In this document: piece after piece, positions 22,766 through 33,189 of the stretch | How the letters are laid out: the number at the start of each line of letters is the position of its first letter | Position numbering within the stretch: position 1 is the stretch's first letter | Source: Sycon ciliatum | Taxonomy: Eukaryota; Porifera; Calcarea; Leucosolenida; Sycettidae | Length of the DNA: 64,000 nucleotides | Direction of reading: 5' to 3' | Assembly: GCF_964019385.1 (NCBI RefSeq) | Contig: NC_088651.1 | Span: forward strand, 4,059,237 to 4,123,236 | Position numbers and translations under genes: made by a program | The notes under the pieces: model-generated | Told to the model about the DNA's origin: nothing | Databases searched by the model: none | The model's input: only the letters and a program-made list of their open reading frames with translations

Positions 22766-22984
22766 TTCGTTTTATCCATTTATATAATCGCACTCCTACT
22801 GCCTGTAATTCTGGTGAAGTAAAATAAAGTACCAATAACAACAATCAAACGATACGTTTTTCTGTGTTATGAGTCTGTTGATTGACACCACTTTGAACTA
22901 TCTCCACTAATGTGGAAACCTTTTTCTACAGTAGTAAACAGTATGCGTAACATTAATTATATTATTAAACCCCTTTACCGTACG

Positions 22985-23320
22985 CAGGCAGGCATAGTGG
23001 GATGGTCTAAGACCATGATTGAGAAACAGAGGGTACCAGGTTCAAGTCCTGCTTGGAAGCGGAAGGATTTTTTCCAGCCGTGCTGCAACCCACAGTTAAT
23101 TGGGAACTCGTGGCCTGGCACGAGGAAAACATGGATGCAGTGAATGGGATTTTCGGTCTTTGACCACTTGGTGGTGAGCTGATCTACTCACCTCCCACCG
23201 CTTTAGGAGCTGCATCTGCGCCTTGATCCTTGAAGGGTGGTGGCGTTCCTACGGATGCGGAAAACCCGGCTTCCAGCCGAGTCTCACGCGAACCGTGAAA
23301 TTTTTTTTTTACCGTACGTA
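22985..23320 (+). mobile_element. tRNA-derived SINE 1
   Basis: The head has an A-box-like word (catagtgggatggtctaaga) and a B-box (GGTTCAAGTCC), then a body with cagccgtgctgcaaccca and ends in a T-run. A reverse copy lies at 33190-34130. RNA polymerase III transcription is inferred from the boxes. Confidence 0.7.
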
Positions 23321-23328
23321 CATACAAG

Positions 23329-23941
23329 TGTCATATCGGCCTCGGCAGCTGACGGGTTCTCCTGGGCTGTACGACAAACTTCCCCGGGTTGTACGACGAA
23401 CTAACTACTCTGCCGGTACTAGTTTACATGTTGGGTGAACGTGTTCCCCTCATGAGCGCGCGTTTGTACGGCAGTTGTCTTTTGTATCTACTTGTCACTT
23501 TTATCAATGCATGGGCCGCGGGATGTTGTATCTGCTAACTGTCTTATCGTATACGCTGGCTGTTTAGTTAATTCATAAATAATACGCATTTCTCCTTGTC
23601 TTCTCCCATTGGTCAATTCTGCATAGCAACAAGCTCTCTATGGTCTGATTGGTTGGGTTTTCCCGCCTTTGCTACTCCTTTGTGTAACTCAATCCTTTTT
23701 GTTCTCGATATAACCCCTGCTGCTTCTGATGAAAAGTACCAACCTTCCTTCGACCTTCACTCTTGAATCGAGCTGGAATCATAGTGACTCTCAACCTTAT
23801 TCGAATGACCAAGGTGAGCGTGTGTGGCTGAATGGATACTTGGATCAACTATATTGGTTGATGACCTGGTGGGGTTACTACGGCAATGCGAATGTATATG
23901 TTGTAGCCTTGAGATCGGTATTGTGTATGTCTGGCATGACA
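23329..23941 (+). repeat. Gypsy 5' LTR
   Basis: Begins tgtcatatcggcctcgg and ends ggcatgaca. It has a TATA-like word (gatataacccc) at about 23708, which is also in the 3' LTR. Confidence 0.95.
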
Positions 23942-24583
23942 TATTTGGTGCTGTGACCAGGATCCAAGTTCTGTTCTTCTGTAGGCGATTGCTTACGGAA
24001 GGCCTCCAGAAGCTGGACTGTTTGGGTTGATGTCAGATGGGCTGTTGTCTAAACTGAACAGATCGAATGATTTGACGGCATGGCAGCAAACAATGATCGT
24101 AATGTAGAGCCGCGATTGCTCTTTGTTGAAGGCAGAGTTGCCTATTTTGGAGAGGATGTGGCTAGGCGAGAGTGTTGACAGAACTGCCAACACTCTCGCG
24201 CATGCGGGTTGGACTGGCGCGCGGACTGGTGATCGGTTGAACACCGTATCGTACTACAGATTTGTAGTTTGATGATGAGGAGGGTTGAACTGGCGCGGAC
24301 TGGTGATCGGTTGAACACCATACCGTACTACAGCTAGTTTGACCATGATTTTTTGCTGACCCGTACGCGAATGGTGTGATCCGATGACGACTGTAGTACA
24401 TACGAACGTATGTACTGTGCAGTACTTGTGACCTGAACAGCTCTCATTGGTCGGAGGACTACCGTACGAAGTAGCAAGTGGGGAATATAAGGCGCAACTG
24501 GGCAAGGAAAAGGTATCACAGTCTTGCGATTGCAAAAGACAAAGATATCCTGTTGAGAGCGAACGCACTCGATTCTGATTATC

Positions 24584-25495
24584 ATGGCTCACAATCAGGC
24601 TCCGGATGCAGCAGCGAACGCTGCTGTAGGGGGTGCCAATGGTGGGGCGATGGTGGTACGGCCGGCAGTGATGCCTGAAGCATATGATGGCGTGGGAGAT
24701 TGGGTGGAGTACTTGCAGTACTTCAACCAATGTGCTCGTGTGAACGAGTGGAATGACGTGCAAAAGGCTCAATACTTAGCCGTACGGCTAAGAGGGGCTG
24801 CACAAAAATTTGTTGCGACTGTACCTGAAGCCCGCCGAGTGGAGTGGCCTCAGGTCGTAGAGGACTTGTCGAGGAGGTTTGCACCACCAGAGACAGCCCG
24901 CCAATATAAGTCGCAATTTAGAACGCGAAGGCGCAAGCCTGAGGAAGACGTCAGTCGATTGGCTGACGACTTGCGTAGTCTTGTACACAGGGCTTACCCG
25001 ACCATGGGTGGAGACGTACAAGAAGAGTTGGTGCGGGATCAGCTCATTGATTCCATGACTCCTGACAGGTTGCGATTGCGCTTACAGGAAAATGCACCAC
25101 GAACGGTGCAGGAAACGATCGAGATGGCTAACCATCTGGAGAGGGTGTGGGGGAACGAGGGCACGCACGGCCGAATGGACGATGCGTATGGCGTACCACG
25201 TCAATTGGTGACGGCTGCGGTTGCACCATCAGAGCTCCCTACGTTGGAGTCGTTGGCAAAGTTGGTGGAGAAGCTTAGTGATCAGGTGGACAGGATTGCC
25301 CACCCTCCTAGGCCGAACCAACAATTCAGGAGAGGGGACCAAGTGGACAGAGTTGACCACTATAGGCCTGAACAATCGAGGGGTTTGACTTGCTGGTTCT
25401 GTGGCCGAATGGGACACAGAAGAGCTGACTGTCCAGACTTGATGAAACCCGGAAGGGAGTACCAATCTCGCCGACCGGCGGGAAACGGGCATTGA
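24584..25495 (+). CDS. gag: Gypsy gag
   Basis: 303-residue frame with a capsid-like central region and one CCHC zinc knuckle (CWFCGRMGHRRADC) near the end, typical of Ty3/Gypsy Gag. It overlaps the pol frame by a few bases in a different phase, an arrangement for which the family commonly uses programmed frameshifting. Confidence 0.9.
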   Translation: MAHNQAPDAAANAAVGGANGGAMVVRPAVMPEAYDGVGDWVEYLQYFNQCARVNEWNDVQKAQYLAVRLRGAAQKFVATVPEARRVEWPQVVEDLSRRFAPPETARQYKSQFRTRRRKPEEDVSRLADDLRSLVHRAYPTMGGDVQEELVRDQLIDSMTPDRLRLRLQENAPRTVQETIEMANHLERVWGNEGTHGRMDDAYGVPRQLVTAAVAPSELPTLESLAKLVEKLSDQVDRIAHPPRPNQQFRRGDQVDRVDHYRPEQSRGLTCWFCGRMGHRRADCPDLMKPGREYQSRRPAGNGH

Positions 25496-28400
25496 TCGAG
25501 ACGGCGGGCCGCGTCTGCGATCAAGAAACTGTGCTGGGTCCAGAAACTGAGGCGATTGTCTCGGATGCTCTAGAGAATGACTCTGAAGTGGTCGCTGCCT
25601 TGAGCAGGGCAGCAGAAAGCCACGGAGGTATGATGATTGAGGGAAGGATTAATGGGCTGCCAGTAGAGTTACTGGTAGATACGGGTTCCTCAGTAAGTCT
25701 AATTTCTGAGACCCTCTCGCAGCAGTTGGGCTACATGTTGGGCGACCTGGAACCACCAGAGAAGTCGACTGGCTTCTGCGGTGCGGATGGTCAGAGGTTG
25801 CATGTGTGTGGCACGGTCGCTGCATGTTTGGCAATACAGGATGCTATTTGTGTCCATGAGATGAAGGTGATTCGAGGGTTGCGGTATCATTGCCTGATTG
25901 GGAGGGATGTACTATCGCAGATACCTTGCGAGATCACGTCGAATGATGGGAAATTGAACTTCAAGGCTGATAAGGCTGAAGTTTCAACGGTGGGAACATC
26001 ACAACGCTGCCATAATCTTCGATTGAAGAATAGGGTAGTCATACCTCCATATTGTGAAATGACGGTGGCTGCCGTTATCGAGAACAAGGAGGATGTTCCT
26101 TCATGTGGCATCATCGAACCAGACGGCTGTCTGATCGATGGTGGGGATGTTTTGTTGGCACGAGCGGTTGTTTGTCCAACAGATGAGGGTGTACCCGTTC
26201 GGGTATTGAACTGCTCAGAGGAGTCAGTATCTTTAGGAAGAGGTGCCCGAGTGGGACAGCTGCTACCTATTTCAGCCGTGATGAGTGTCATGGGCGAAGA
26301 CGAGGATGATTGCGATCATATAGGAATGGAATCCACGGGGGATTCGGGAAGTTCCGAAGACTTATGGTCGGCGCTCAACATTGGACTAGAAGGTCCTGTG
26401 AGTGGGAAGTCTGTGTCGGGGGATGACGAGCTGCAGCTCGGTTATGAACCTGGTGAGGGCACAGCGGAGGCGAACCGGGAGACGTCTCGTGTTCAGCCTG
26501 GTGGGCAAGGGTCAATTGGGAATGAGGAATTGGCACGCTTGCGTGATCTCGTCTGTCGCTACCGGAGGGTATTCGCGATGAGCTCTGCTGAATTGGGTCG
26601 CACGACTGTGCAACACCACAACATTAACACCAAGGGAAGAAGTCCTATCTTCCAGGCTCCTAGGCGATTGCCTTGGAATTCAAGGGAAGCCACCCGTGAA
26701 CTAGTGAAGGGCATGAAGGAACAAGGGGTAGTAGAGGATTCTACTAGTCCTTGGTCTTCGCCAATAGTGCTGGTTAAGAAGAAGGATGGCTCAACTCGAT
26801 TTTGCGTTGATTATCGCAAATTGAATGCCGTTACGGAGCGGGATCCATATCCTCTCCCACGGATTGATGATACGTTGGACGCGCTGAGTGGCGCGAAGTA
26901 CTTTTCCACCTTGGATTTGTGTTCCGGCTATCATCAGCTGCCTATGGCAGAAGAAGACAAGGAGAAAACGGGTTTCTCCACTCCAGATGGGCACTACCAG
27001 TTTACAGTCATGCCGTTCGGTGTGTGTAACGGTCCAAGCTCGTTCCAGAGACTTATGAGTGTTGTCTTGCGTGGGCTACAGTGGCAGATTTGCCTCGTGT
27101 ATCTCGATGATGTGATTGTGTTTGCAAAGACTTTTGATGAACACTTAGAGCGGCTCGAGGCGGTGTTTGAACGGCTATTGGACGCAGGGTTGCGTCTAAA
27201 ACCATCCAAATGCTTCTTGCTGCGTACGAGGGTGGATTTTCTGGGCCATGTGGTCTCGGAAGAGGGTGTGAGCACTGATGAGGCAAAGACTCACCGCGTG
27301 GCTACGTGGGAGCACCCTACGAATGTAGCGGAAATTCGGGCATTTTTGGGGTTCTGTGGCTACTATCGAAGGTTCGTACCGAACTTCTCGGATGTTGCTA
27401 AACCCCTCACTCAGTTGACTAAACAAGGCCATGCGTTCGTATGGACCGAGGAGTGTGAAGAGGCATTTGCTACGTTGAAGAGTCGGTTGACTTCTTCACC
27501 AACCCTGGCATATCCACAATATGGACCTGATGCCCCGAGGTTCATTCTGGATGTTGACGCCAGTGGTACGGGATTGGGTGCTGTTTTGTCACAGCAAGAT
27601 GAGAAGGGGGTCGAACGACCCATTGCCTTTGCTAGTCGATTGACATCTGCATCGGAACGCAGGTACGCTTCTACCAAAAGCGAATTGCTGGGTGTAGTTT
27701 GGGCGTTTAATCACTTCAGGTGTTACCTGCTCGGCAAGCGCTTCTTGGTTCGCTCGGATCACAAAGCATTGCAGCATTTGGACAACTTCAAAGAACCAGC
27801 GCCGATTGTCGCCAGGTGGTTGGAGTTCCTAAGTCAATTCGAGTATGATCTGCAATATCGAAAGGGCAAGGCTCATTCGAACGCAGATGGCTTGTCCAGA
27901 CAGAAGACCAAACCTGTGATGAATGTTACAGAAGTGGCTCCTACCGTTCCTGGACCCTTGGTTCAGCGAAGGGACTGGACATATGGGACCTGGGCGATTG
28001 CCCAGCAAGCTGATCCTGACCTCAGGCAGCTTTTTGAGTGGCTAATGGATGACGGCGAGTCGGCTGACTTGACCGGAATCAGTCCGACTTTGAGGAAGTA
28101 CTGGCGGGGACGCCAGCATCTTTCTGTGAAGGGCGGAGTGATTGGAAGGGAATGGGTTGAGCCTGAGATTTCAGCGCCCAACCGTTTTCAGATTTTGATC
28201 CCAGTTGATCTGCGGACTGAAATCTTGAAGGAGTATCACGATTTCCTTGGTCATGTGGGTATGAAGCGGACGATTGCCCAGCTTCGCACTCGGTTCTATT
28301 GGCATGGAATGAGTCGTGACGTTGAAGATTGGATCGGCACGTGCACGTCATGTTGTCGACGCTCCCGACCGGTTGGTCGAGGACAAGGGGCACCCTTACA

Positions 28401-29652
28401 GGTGTCCTGGGCGGGGTATCCCTTCGAACGTGTGGCTATGGATTTGATTCCAGGACTGCCTGAGACTTCAGGTGGAAATCGTCACATTTTGGTCGTTGTG
28501 GACTACTTCACGAAGTGGGTAGAGGCGTATCCGTTGAAACGGATGGATGCAGCGACTGTTGCATCGGTATTTGTGAGCGAATTCGTGTCCAGATTTGGAG
28601 CACCGGATAGCTTGCATACGGATCAAGGTGCAAACTTTGATTCGAAACTGTTCAAGAACGTTTGCGGCTTGCTTGGTATCAAGAAAACGCGGACAACAGC
28701 TTACCATCCGTCGGGTGACGGATTGGTAGAGAGGTTTAACCAGACGTTAGAGCGATTGCTCTCACACTATGTTCAGAGAGACCAGCGTGATTGGGATGTC
28801 CAATTACCCGCAGCATTAATGGCGTATCGGGCTACCACCCAAGCCAGCACAGGGTACACGCCGGCGTATCTCCTCTTCGGCAGAGAGTTCTGTCTCCCGC
28901 AAGATGTTGCATATGGTTTACCGCCAGCTGAACAGTTGGATGAACCTACGTATGTGCGTCAATTGCGGTCCCGTTTGGCGGATGTGCACACGATTGTGAG
29001 GCACAAGCTCGGTGAAGTGCATCGACATCAGGCGCATCTCTATGATCATAGGGCTGTGTCGGTGGAATTCGCGGAAGGAAGTCTGGTATGGCTCTTGGTA
29101 CCCGCTGTTCCGGTTGGAACCAGCACCAAGCTGGCGAAATTATGGAAGGGACCGTTCAAGGTTTTGAACCGGTTGTCTGATGTTGTGTATCGCGTCCGTG
29201 ATATGGGATCAGACTCGGCTACATGTCAAGTTGTGCACGTGAATCGCTTGAAGAAGTGTCGTGTACGCCCAACACATCTCGCTACGGTTGTACGCGAGGA
29301 AGCGTCAAATTCATCTCCGACAAGGAACCCGATCAGAACTGCGTCACCACAACCGAGCTCCTACACGCCTGATACCACAGACTTGTTGTATGCGGAACGA
29401 GCAGGTGGCCGTGACGAGCAGTTCGGAGGAGTAGAGCTACTTCCCATTGATGCTGCAGTAGCACCGGCTGATGTCAACCGTCCAGTTCAAGGAGTACCGT
29501 TGCCTCCCGCTAACGCTGCAGTAGCACCGGCTGATGTCAACCGTCCAGTTCAAGGAGTACCGTTGCCTCCCGCTAACGCTGCAGTAGCACCGGCTGGTGT
29601 CAACCGTCCAGTTCGAAGAAGGAGACCACCCCAACGACTGGAGTACGACTAA
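25492..29652 (+). CDS. pol: Gypsy pol polyprotein
   Basis: About 1386 codons. In order: aspartic protease (LLVDTGSS, about 25670), reverse transcriptase (FCVDYRKLN; YLDD at about 27100), RNase H (DVDASGTGLGAVL), integrase with HHCC zinc finger and the DDE core (Asp in VVVDYF, Asp in HTDQG, Glu in VERFN). A C-terminal extension holds three copies (the last shorter) of a 63-bp, 21-residue repeat containing AAVAPADVNRPV (about 29450-29620). There is no recognisable chromodomain. Confidence 0.95.
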   Translation: MIETAGRVCDQETVLGPETEAIVSDALENDSEVVAALSRAAESHGGMMIEGRINGLPVELLVDTGSSVSLISETLSQQLGYMLGDLEPPEKSTGFCGADGQRLHVCGTVAACLAIQDAICVHEMKVIRGLRYHCLIGRDVLSQIPCEITSNDGKLNFKADKAEVSTVGTSQRCHNLRLKNRVVIPPYCEMTVAAVIENKEDVPSCGIIEPDGCLIDGGDVLLARAVVCPTDEGVPVRVLNCSEESVSLGRGARVGQLLPISAVMSVMGEDEDDCDHIGMESTGDSGSSEDLWSALNIGLEGPVSGKSVSGDDELQLGYEPGEGTAEANRETSRVQPGGQGSIGNEELARLRDLVCRYRRVFAMSSAELGRTTVQHHNINTKGRSPIFQAPRRLPWNSREATRELVKGMKEQGVVEDSTSPWSSPIVLVKKKDGSTRFCVDYRKLNAVTERDPYPLPRIDDTLDALSGAKYFSTLDLCSGYHQLPMAEEDKEKTGFSTPDGHYQFTVMPFGVCNGPSSFQRLMSVVLRGLQWQICLVYLDDVIVFAKTFDEHLERLEAVFERLLDAGLRLKPSKCFLLRTRVDFLGHVVSEEGVSTDEAKTHRVATWEHPTNVAEIRAFLGFCGYYRRFVPNFSDVAKPLTQLTKQGHAFVWTEECEEAFATLKSRLTSSPTLAYPQYGPDAPRFILDVDASGTGLGAVLSQQDEKGVERPIAFASRLTSASERRYASTKSELLGVVWAFNHFRCYLLGKRFLVRSDHKALQHLDNFKEPAPIVARWLEFLSQFEYDLQYRKGKAHSNADGLSRQKTKPVMNVTEVAPTVPGPLVQRRDWTYGTWAIAQQADPDLRQLFEWLMDDGESADLTGISPTLRKYWRGRQHLSVKGGVIGREWVEPEISAPNRFQILIPVDLRTEILKEYHDFLGHVGMKRTIAQLRTRFYWHGMSRDVEDWIGTCTSCCRRSRPVGRGQGAPLQVSWAGYPFERVAMDLIPGLPETSGGNRHILVVVDYFTKWVEAYPLKRMDAATVASVFVSEFVSRFGAPDSLHTDQGANFDSKLFKNVCGLLGIKKTRTTAYHPSGDGLVERFNQTLERLLSHYVQRDQRDWDVQLPAALMAYRATTQASTGYTPAYLLFGREFCLPQDVAYGLPPAEQLDEPTYVRQLRSRLADVHTIVRHKLGEVHRHQAHLYDHRAVSVEFAEGSLVWLLVPAVPVGTSTKLAKLWKGPFKVLNRLSDVVYRVRDMGSDSATCQVVHVNRLKKCRVRPTHLATVVREEASNSSPTRNPIRTASPQPSSYTPDTTDLLYAERAGGRDEQFGGVELLPIDAAVAPADVNRPVQGVPLPPANAAVAPADVNRPVQGVPLPPANAAVAPAGVNRPVRRRRPPQRLEYD

Positions 29653-29689
29653 TGATTGCGGGACGCAATCTCCCAGAAGGCCGGGGAGA

Positions 29690-30302
29690 TGTCATATCGG
29701 CCTCGGCAGCTGACGGGTTCTCCTGGGCTGTACGACAAACTTCCCCGGGTTGTACGACGAACTAACTACTCTGCCGGTACTAGTTTACATGTTGGGTGAA
29801 CGTGTTCCCCTCATGAGCGCGCGTTTGTACGGCAGTTGTCTTTTGTATCTACTTGTCACTTTTATCAATGCATGGGCCGCGGGATGTTGTATCTGCTAAC
29901 TGTCTTATCGTATACGCTGGCTGTTTAGTTAATTCATAAATAATACGCATTTCTCCTTGTCTTCTCCCATTGGTCAATTCTGCATAGCAACAAGCTCTCT
30001 ATGGTCTGATTGGTTGGGTTTTCCCGCCTTTGCTACTCCTTTGTGTAACTCAATCCTTTTTGTTCTCGATATAACCCCTGCTGCTTCTGATGAAAAGTAC
30101 CAACCTTCCTTCGACCTTCACTCTTGAATCGAGCTGGAATCATAGTGACTCTCAACCTTATTCGAATGACCAAGGTGAGCGTGTGTGGCTGAATGGATAC
30201 TTGGATCAACTATATTGGTTGATGACCTGGTGGGGTTACTACGGCAATGCGAATGTATATGTTGTAGCCTTGAGATCGGTATTGTGTATGTCTGGCATGA
30301 CA
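29690..30302 (+). repeat. Gypsy 3' LTR
   Basis: Same length and, by eye, the same sequence as the 5' LTR. It is followed by CAAG, the target duplication. Confidence 0.95.
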
Positions 30303-30412
30303 CAAGCATTAAACCAATGTGATCGATGAGGTAGACATTTTAGGAATTTTCAAATTTTCATATATTCTGTTTTTCTTTTCTTTTTGGAGAGGTCTAAATA
30401 TGTCGGTCTCTT

Positions 30413-30804
30413 TCAATGTAGCCACCCTGTGAAACTGATTTTTGGAGCACATCGATAATCTGATGCAATCATGTACTTCAAGATTGTGGGCACTTGCTCA
30501 TCTTTCAACACCGCTAGATTCACAGCCAGCCTGGTGAGAGCCTTTGCATTGAGATCTTCAGCAGTCTGTGGGATCACCGGCGGCTCATAGCTGATCAGTT
30601 CAGGTTGCTGATGTCCGCGCGCACGGGTGAACCAGGACATCTGAAGGGCCTGGGCTGCTGCTGGCCGCTCGTCCGGGTGGTACACCACCATTAAATCGAT
30701 GAAGCGGCGTACATGACGTGACAGGCTCTTGTACTGTTCGTCAGTCTTGTTGACTCCCTCTGCAATCTTCTGCACTCTCTCGCCCGAGGTGAAGTTTTGG
30801 AAGT
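30413..30804 (-). CDS. Last exon of a second MAP3K-like gene
   Basis: The minus-strand acceptor (ccctttggag) starts the exon with two bases of a split codon, the same phase as the matching exon at 8096. It encodes kinase subdomains X-XI (FIDLMVVYHPDERPAAAQAL then MSWF) and a helical tail (KALTRLAVNLAVLKDEQVPT) resembling the tail in the pseudokinase exon at 8096-8333, then a stop. The conserved Arg of subdomain XI is present. Upstream exons were not found in the window. The Gypsy element ends about 110 bases past the stop, in or near the 3' UTR. An active or inactive kinase cannot be told from this exon. Confidence 0.7.
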
Positions 30805-31667
30805 CTCCAAAGGGATGGATATAGCAGAGAAGGAAGTAGAGTAATGATCCGCTGTTGCATGTACCAGTCAAACAAATTGCAGTGCGCACACAAAAGGTAC
30901 AGTATGCAAAACAACGCGATGTTAGACGAGAGAGGACAAACAGTATTTTTGAACCATTAAAACTTTTATCGGACGTACACTGGCGGCCAATGGCGGCCAA
31001 TGACATTCACCACTGTAGCGTGGTCTAACACGAAGTGCTGGCAAGCAGAATCTGCTCGTGCATGTGCCGATAGGTGAACAGACACATCGGTTAAGATATC
31101 CTATCCACACAATCGTACAGATACTTGTCGATTGCTTTACAATAACTCATCAATGACCTCTTCATACGACGATTGGGTGCTGTCTCGAATGAATTACCTT
31201 ACAAACCCACAGGATTTATATAATTTCATCACATCAAATCGCTCATGGTCTATTTTGATTGTATTATAAAAACTGACCATCGCAGACAAAAGAAGTGCAG
31301 ATAAAAGTATTATGTAACCAAGAGTAGTCGTGAGTCAGTTAAGTGTCAAGTTCGGCAAGAAGTGTGTGATTCTAGTTAGAACAATCAACTTCAAGAGTAA
31401 ATTTCACTTGTATGGATATTGAGCAGTAAATAAAGTGTGCGTTTGCCGTGCAATGTTCAATGTAGTGATCAAGCTTGATATGACATTGTAAAGAACTTAG
31501 TCCCGTCTAATATGACCTGCGCTCTGCAAAAACCGACCTTAGGTGCTATTTTGGCGAAATTGAGTTTGTGCTGGATTGTTGAACCATGACCCTTTCTTCA
31601 ACTTCTGGTGAAGCTTTCTAACTGGATATAGTATCAGGTTAAAGCAAGAGTACATAACTCTTGGTTA
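30805..31667. other. No gene recognised; trace of retrozyme-like sequence
   Basis: Probably intron of the minus-strand gene. A stretch of about 35 bases at 31327-31362 (gtcgtgagtcagttaagtgt) matches part of the 477-bp retrozyme unit at 51.5 kb and may be a decayed copy. Confidence 0.4.
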
Positions 31668-31732
31668 AAAAGTGTTGGAGAGTTACTCTCAACTCGTATC
31701 TATATTTCCTTTTCCTTTCTACAATAATTTTA
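31668..31732 (+). mobile_element. Family F, 3' end only
   Basis: Carries gttggagagttactctcaac to ccttttcctttctac only; a 5'-truncated copy. Confidence 0.6.
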
Positions 31733-32008
31733 TTCCCGTAGCTATGCAGAAGACGTTACTTCAGTAACGTCTGGCGCTAGCCAGGGTCCCCACAGCTTTA
31801 ATTCCCGTAGCTATGCAGAAGACGTTACTTCAGTAACGTCTGGCGCTAGCCAGGATCCACACAGCTTTAATTCCCGTAGCTATGCAGAAGACGTTACTTC
31901 AGTAACGTCTGGCGCTAGCCAGGGTCCACACAGCTTTAATTCCCGTAGCTATGCAGAAGACGTTACTTCAGTAACGTCTGGCGCTAGCCAGGGTCCACAC
32001 AGCTTTAA
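31733..32008 (+). repeat. 69-bp tandem repeat, 4 units
   Basis: Four exact-period copies of a 69-bp unit starting ttcccgtagctatgcagaag. Each contains the near-palindrome ACGTTACTTCAGTAACGT, two 8-base arms around TC. A single copy, inverted, lies at 19193-19261. Confidence 0.95.
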
Positions 32009-33180
32009 TTTGGTGTTTGTTTGTTTGTTTGTTTGTTTGTTTGTTTGTTTGTTTGTTTGTTTGTGTCACGCCTGGCGCTATCCCGTATCTGTCCCGTACT
32101 GTACCGTACCAGCAAAGACAGCTGGCCACAATATTTTTGTGTGTTTGTGCCATCGACATGCCTGGCGCTATCCCGTACCTGTCCCGTACCATCAAGAGTA
32201 CGGTACCATCAAGAGAATAAGACATTAGTATATATGCGAAGTGTATCGGGGGGAATGCATTCAGTGCAGTAACATTTTGTGTGGATTTGTGTGCGAGGCC
32301 GAGATCCCATTAGCAGGCTGGCTGGGCCGCCTGTCGACCTGCCCGGGAATCGCATGTAGGCGGATAGCATAATAACTATAACGTATAATTATACAGTCAT
32401 GTAGATGTAGAGCAGGGAGTCATATTATGTAAACGACTCCCTGCTGTATGGGGAGATTTTCTGGAAAGAAATACGAAGTAGGGAGACGAGTAAATGCAAT
32501 CAGAATGGATGTTGGTTGCCGCCAGTATAATAATAATAAGAAGATAAACGCCCGTGATCGGCAGAGTCAGCGCCGGTCCCAGGAAACGTCATCGACTGCA
32601 GAACGCCCGTGATCGGCAGAGTCAGCGCCGGTCCCCAAGCTATGCAGAAGACGTTACTTCAGTATCTCATTGAAGCGTTTTGGCAATACAATGATGAAGC
32701 TAATCAAAGGAAAAAGCATTTCCACCAGTTCTAACAACATGCACGATGAGCTAGGCAACAAAGCATAGCGCAGGGCCCTGAGCTTCCAAGCTCTCTCGTT
32801 TGGTGTTTGTTTGTTTGTTTGTTTGTTTGTTTGTTTGTGTCACGCCTGGCGCTATCCCGTATCTGTCCCGTACTGTACCGTACCAGCAAAGACAGCTGGC
32901 CACAATATTTTTGTTTGTGTGTGCCATCGACATGCCTGGCGCTATCCCGTACCTGTCCCGTACCATCAAGAGTACGGTACCATCAAGAGAATGAGTATAT
33001 ATGCGAAGTGTATCGGGGGAATGCATTCAGTGCATTAACATTTTGTGTGGATTTGTGTGGGAGGCCGAGATCCCACTAGCAGGCTGGCTGGGCCGCCTGT
33101 CGACCAGCCTGGGAATCGCATGTAGGCTGATAGCATAATAATTATAACGTACTTATATACAGTCATGTAGATGTATAGAG
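32009..33180 (+). repeat. Dispersed repeat K, two units
   Basis: Each unit has a (GTTT)n run, tcacgcctggcgctatcccg, CGTACC-rich words, catcaagagtacggtaccat and a ggccgagatcccac block. The second unit starts at about 32411 with gggagtcatattatgtaaac. Frames through it on both strands are open by repetition and show no domains. Confidence 0.75.
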
Positions 33181-33189
33181 AGTATATGG

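Larger units (their letters stand above)
23329..30302 (+). mobile_element. Gypsy (Ty3/Metaviridae) LTR retrotransposon, whole-looking
   Basis: 6974 bp with two 613-bp LTRs that look identical by eye, TG...CA ends and a 4-bp target duplication CAAG on both sides (23325-23328, 30303-30306). A primer-site candidate (tggtgctgtgacc) starts a few bases after the 5' LTR. A purine run (gaaggccggggaga) precedes the 3' LTR. The gag and pol frames are long and open and I see no breaks, so it is probably a recent insertion. It lies between a SINE and the 3' end of a minus-strand kinase gene. The domain order protease, RT, RNase H, integrase is that of Ty3/Gypsy; there is no envelope frame. Confidence 0.95.

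Noticed and set aside
23729-23956. A small gene in the Gypsy LTR (MKSTNLPSTF...)
   Set aside because: It occurs in both LTRs as part of the LTR sequence and has no domain.
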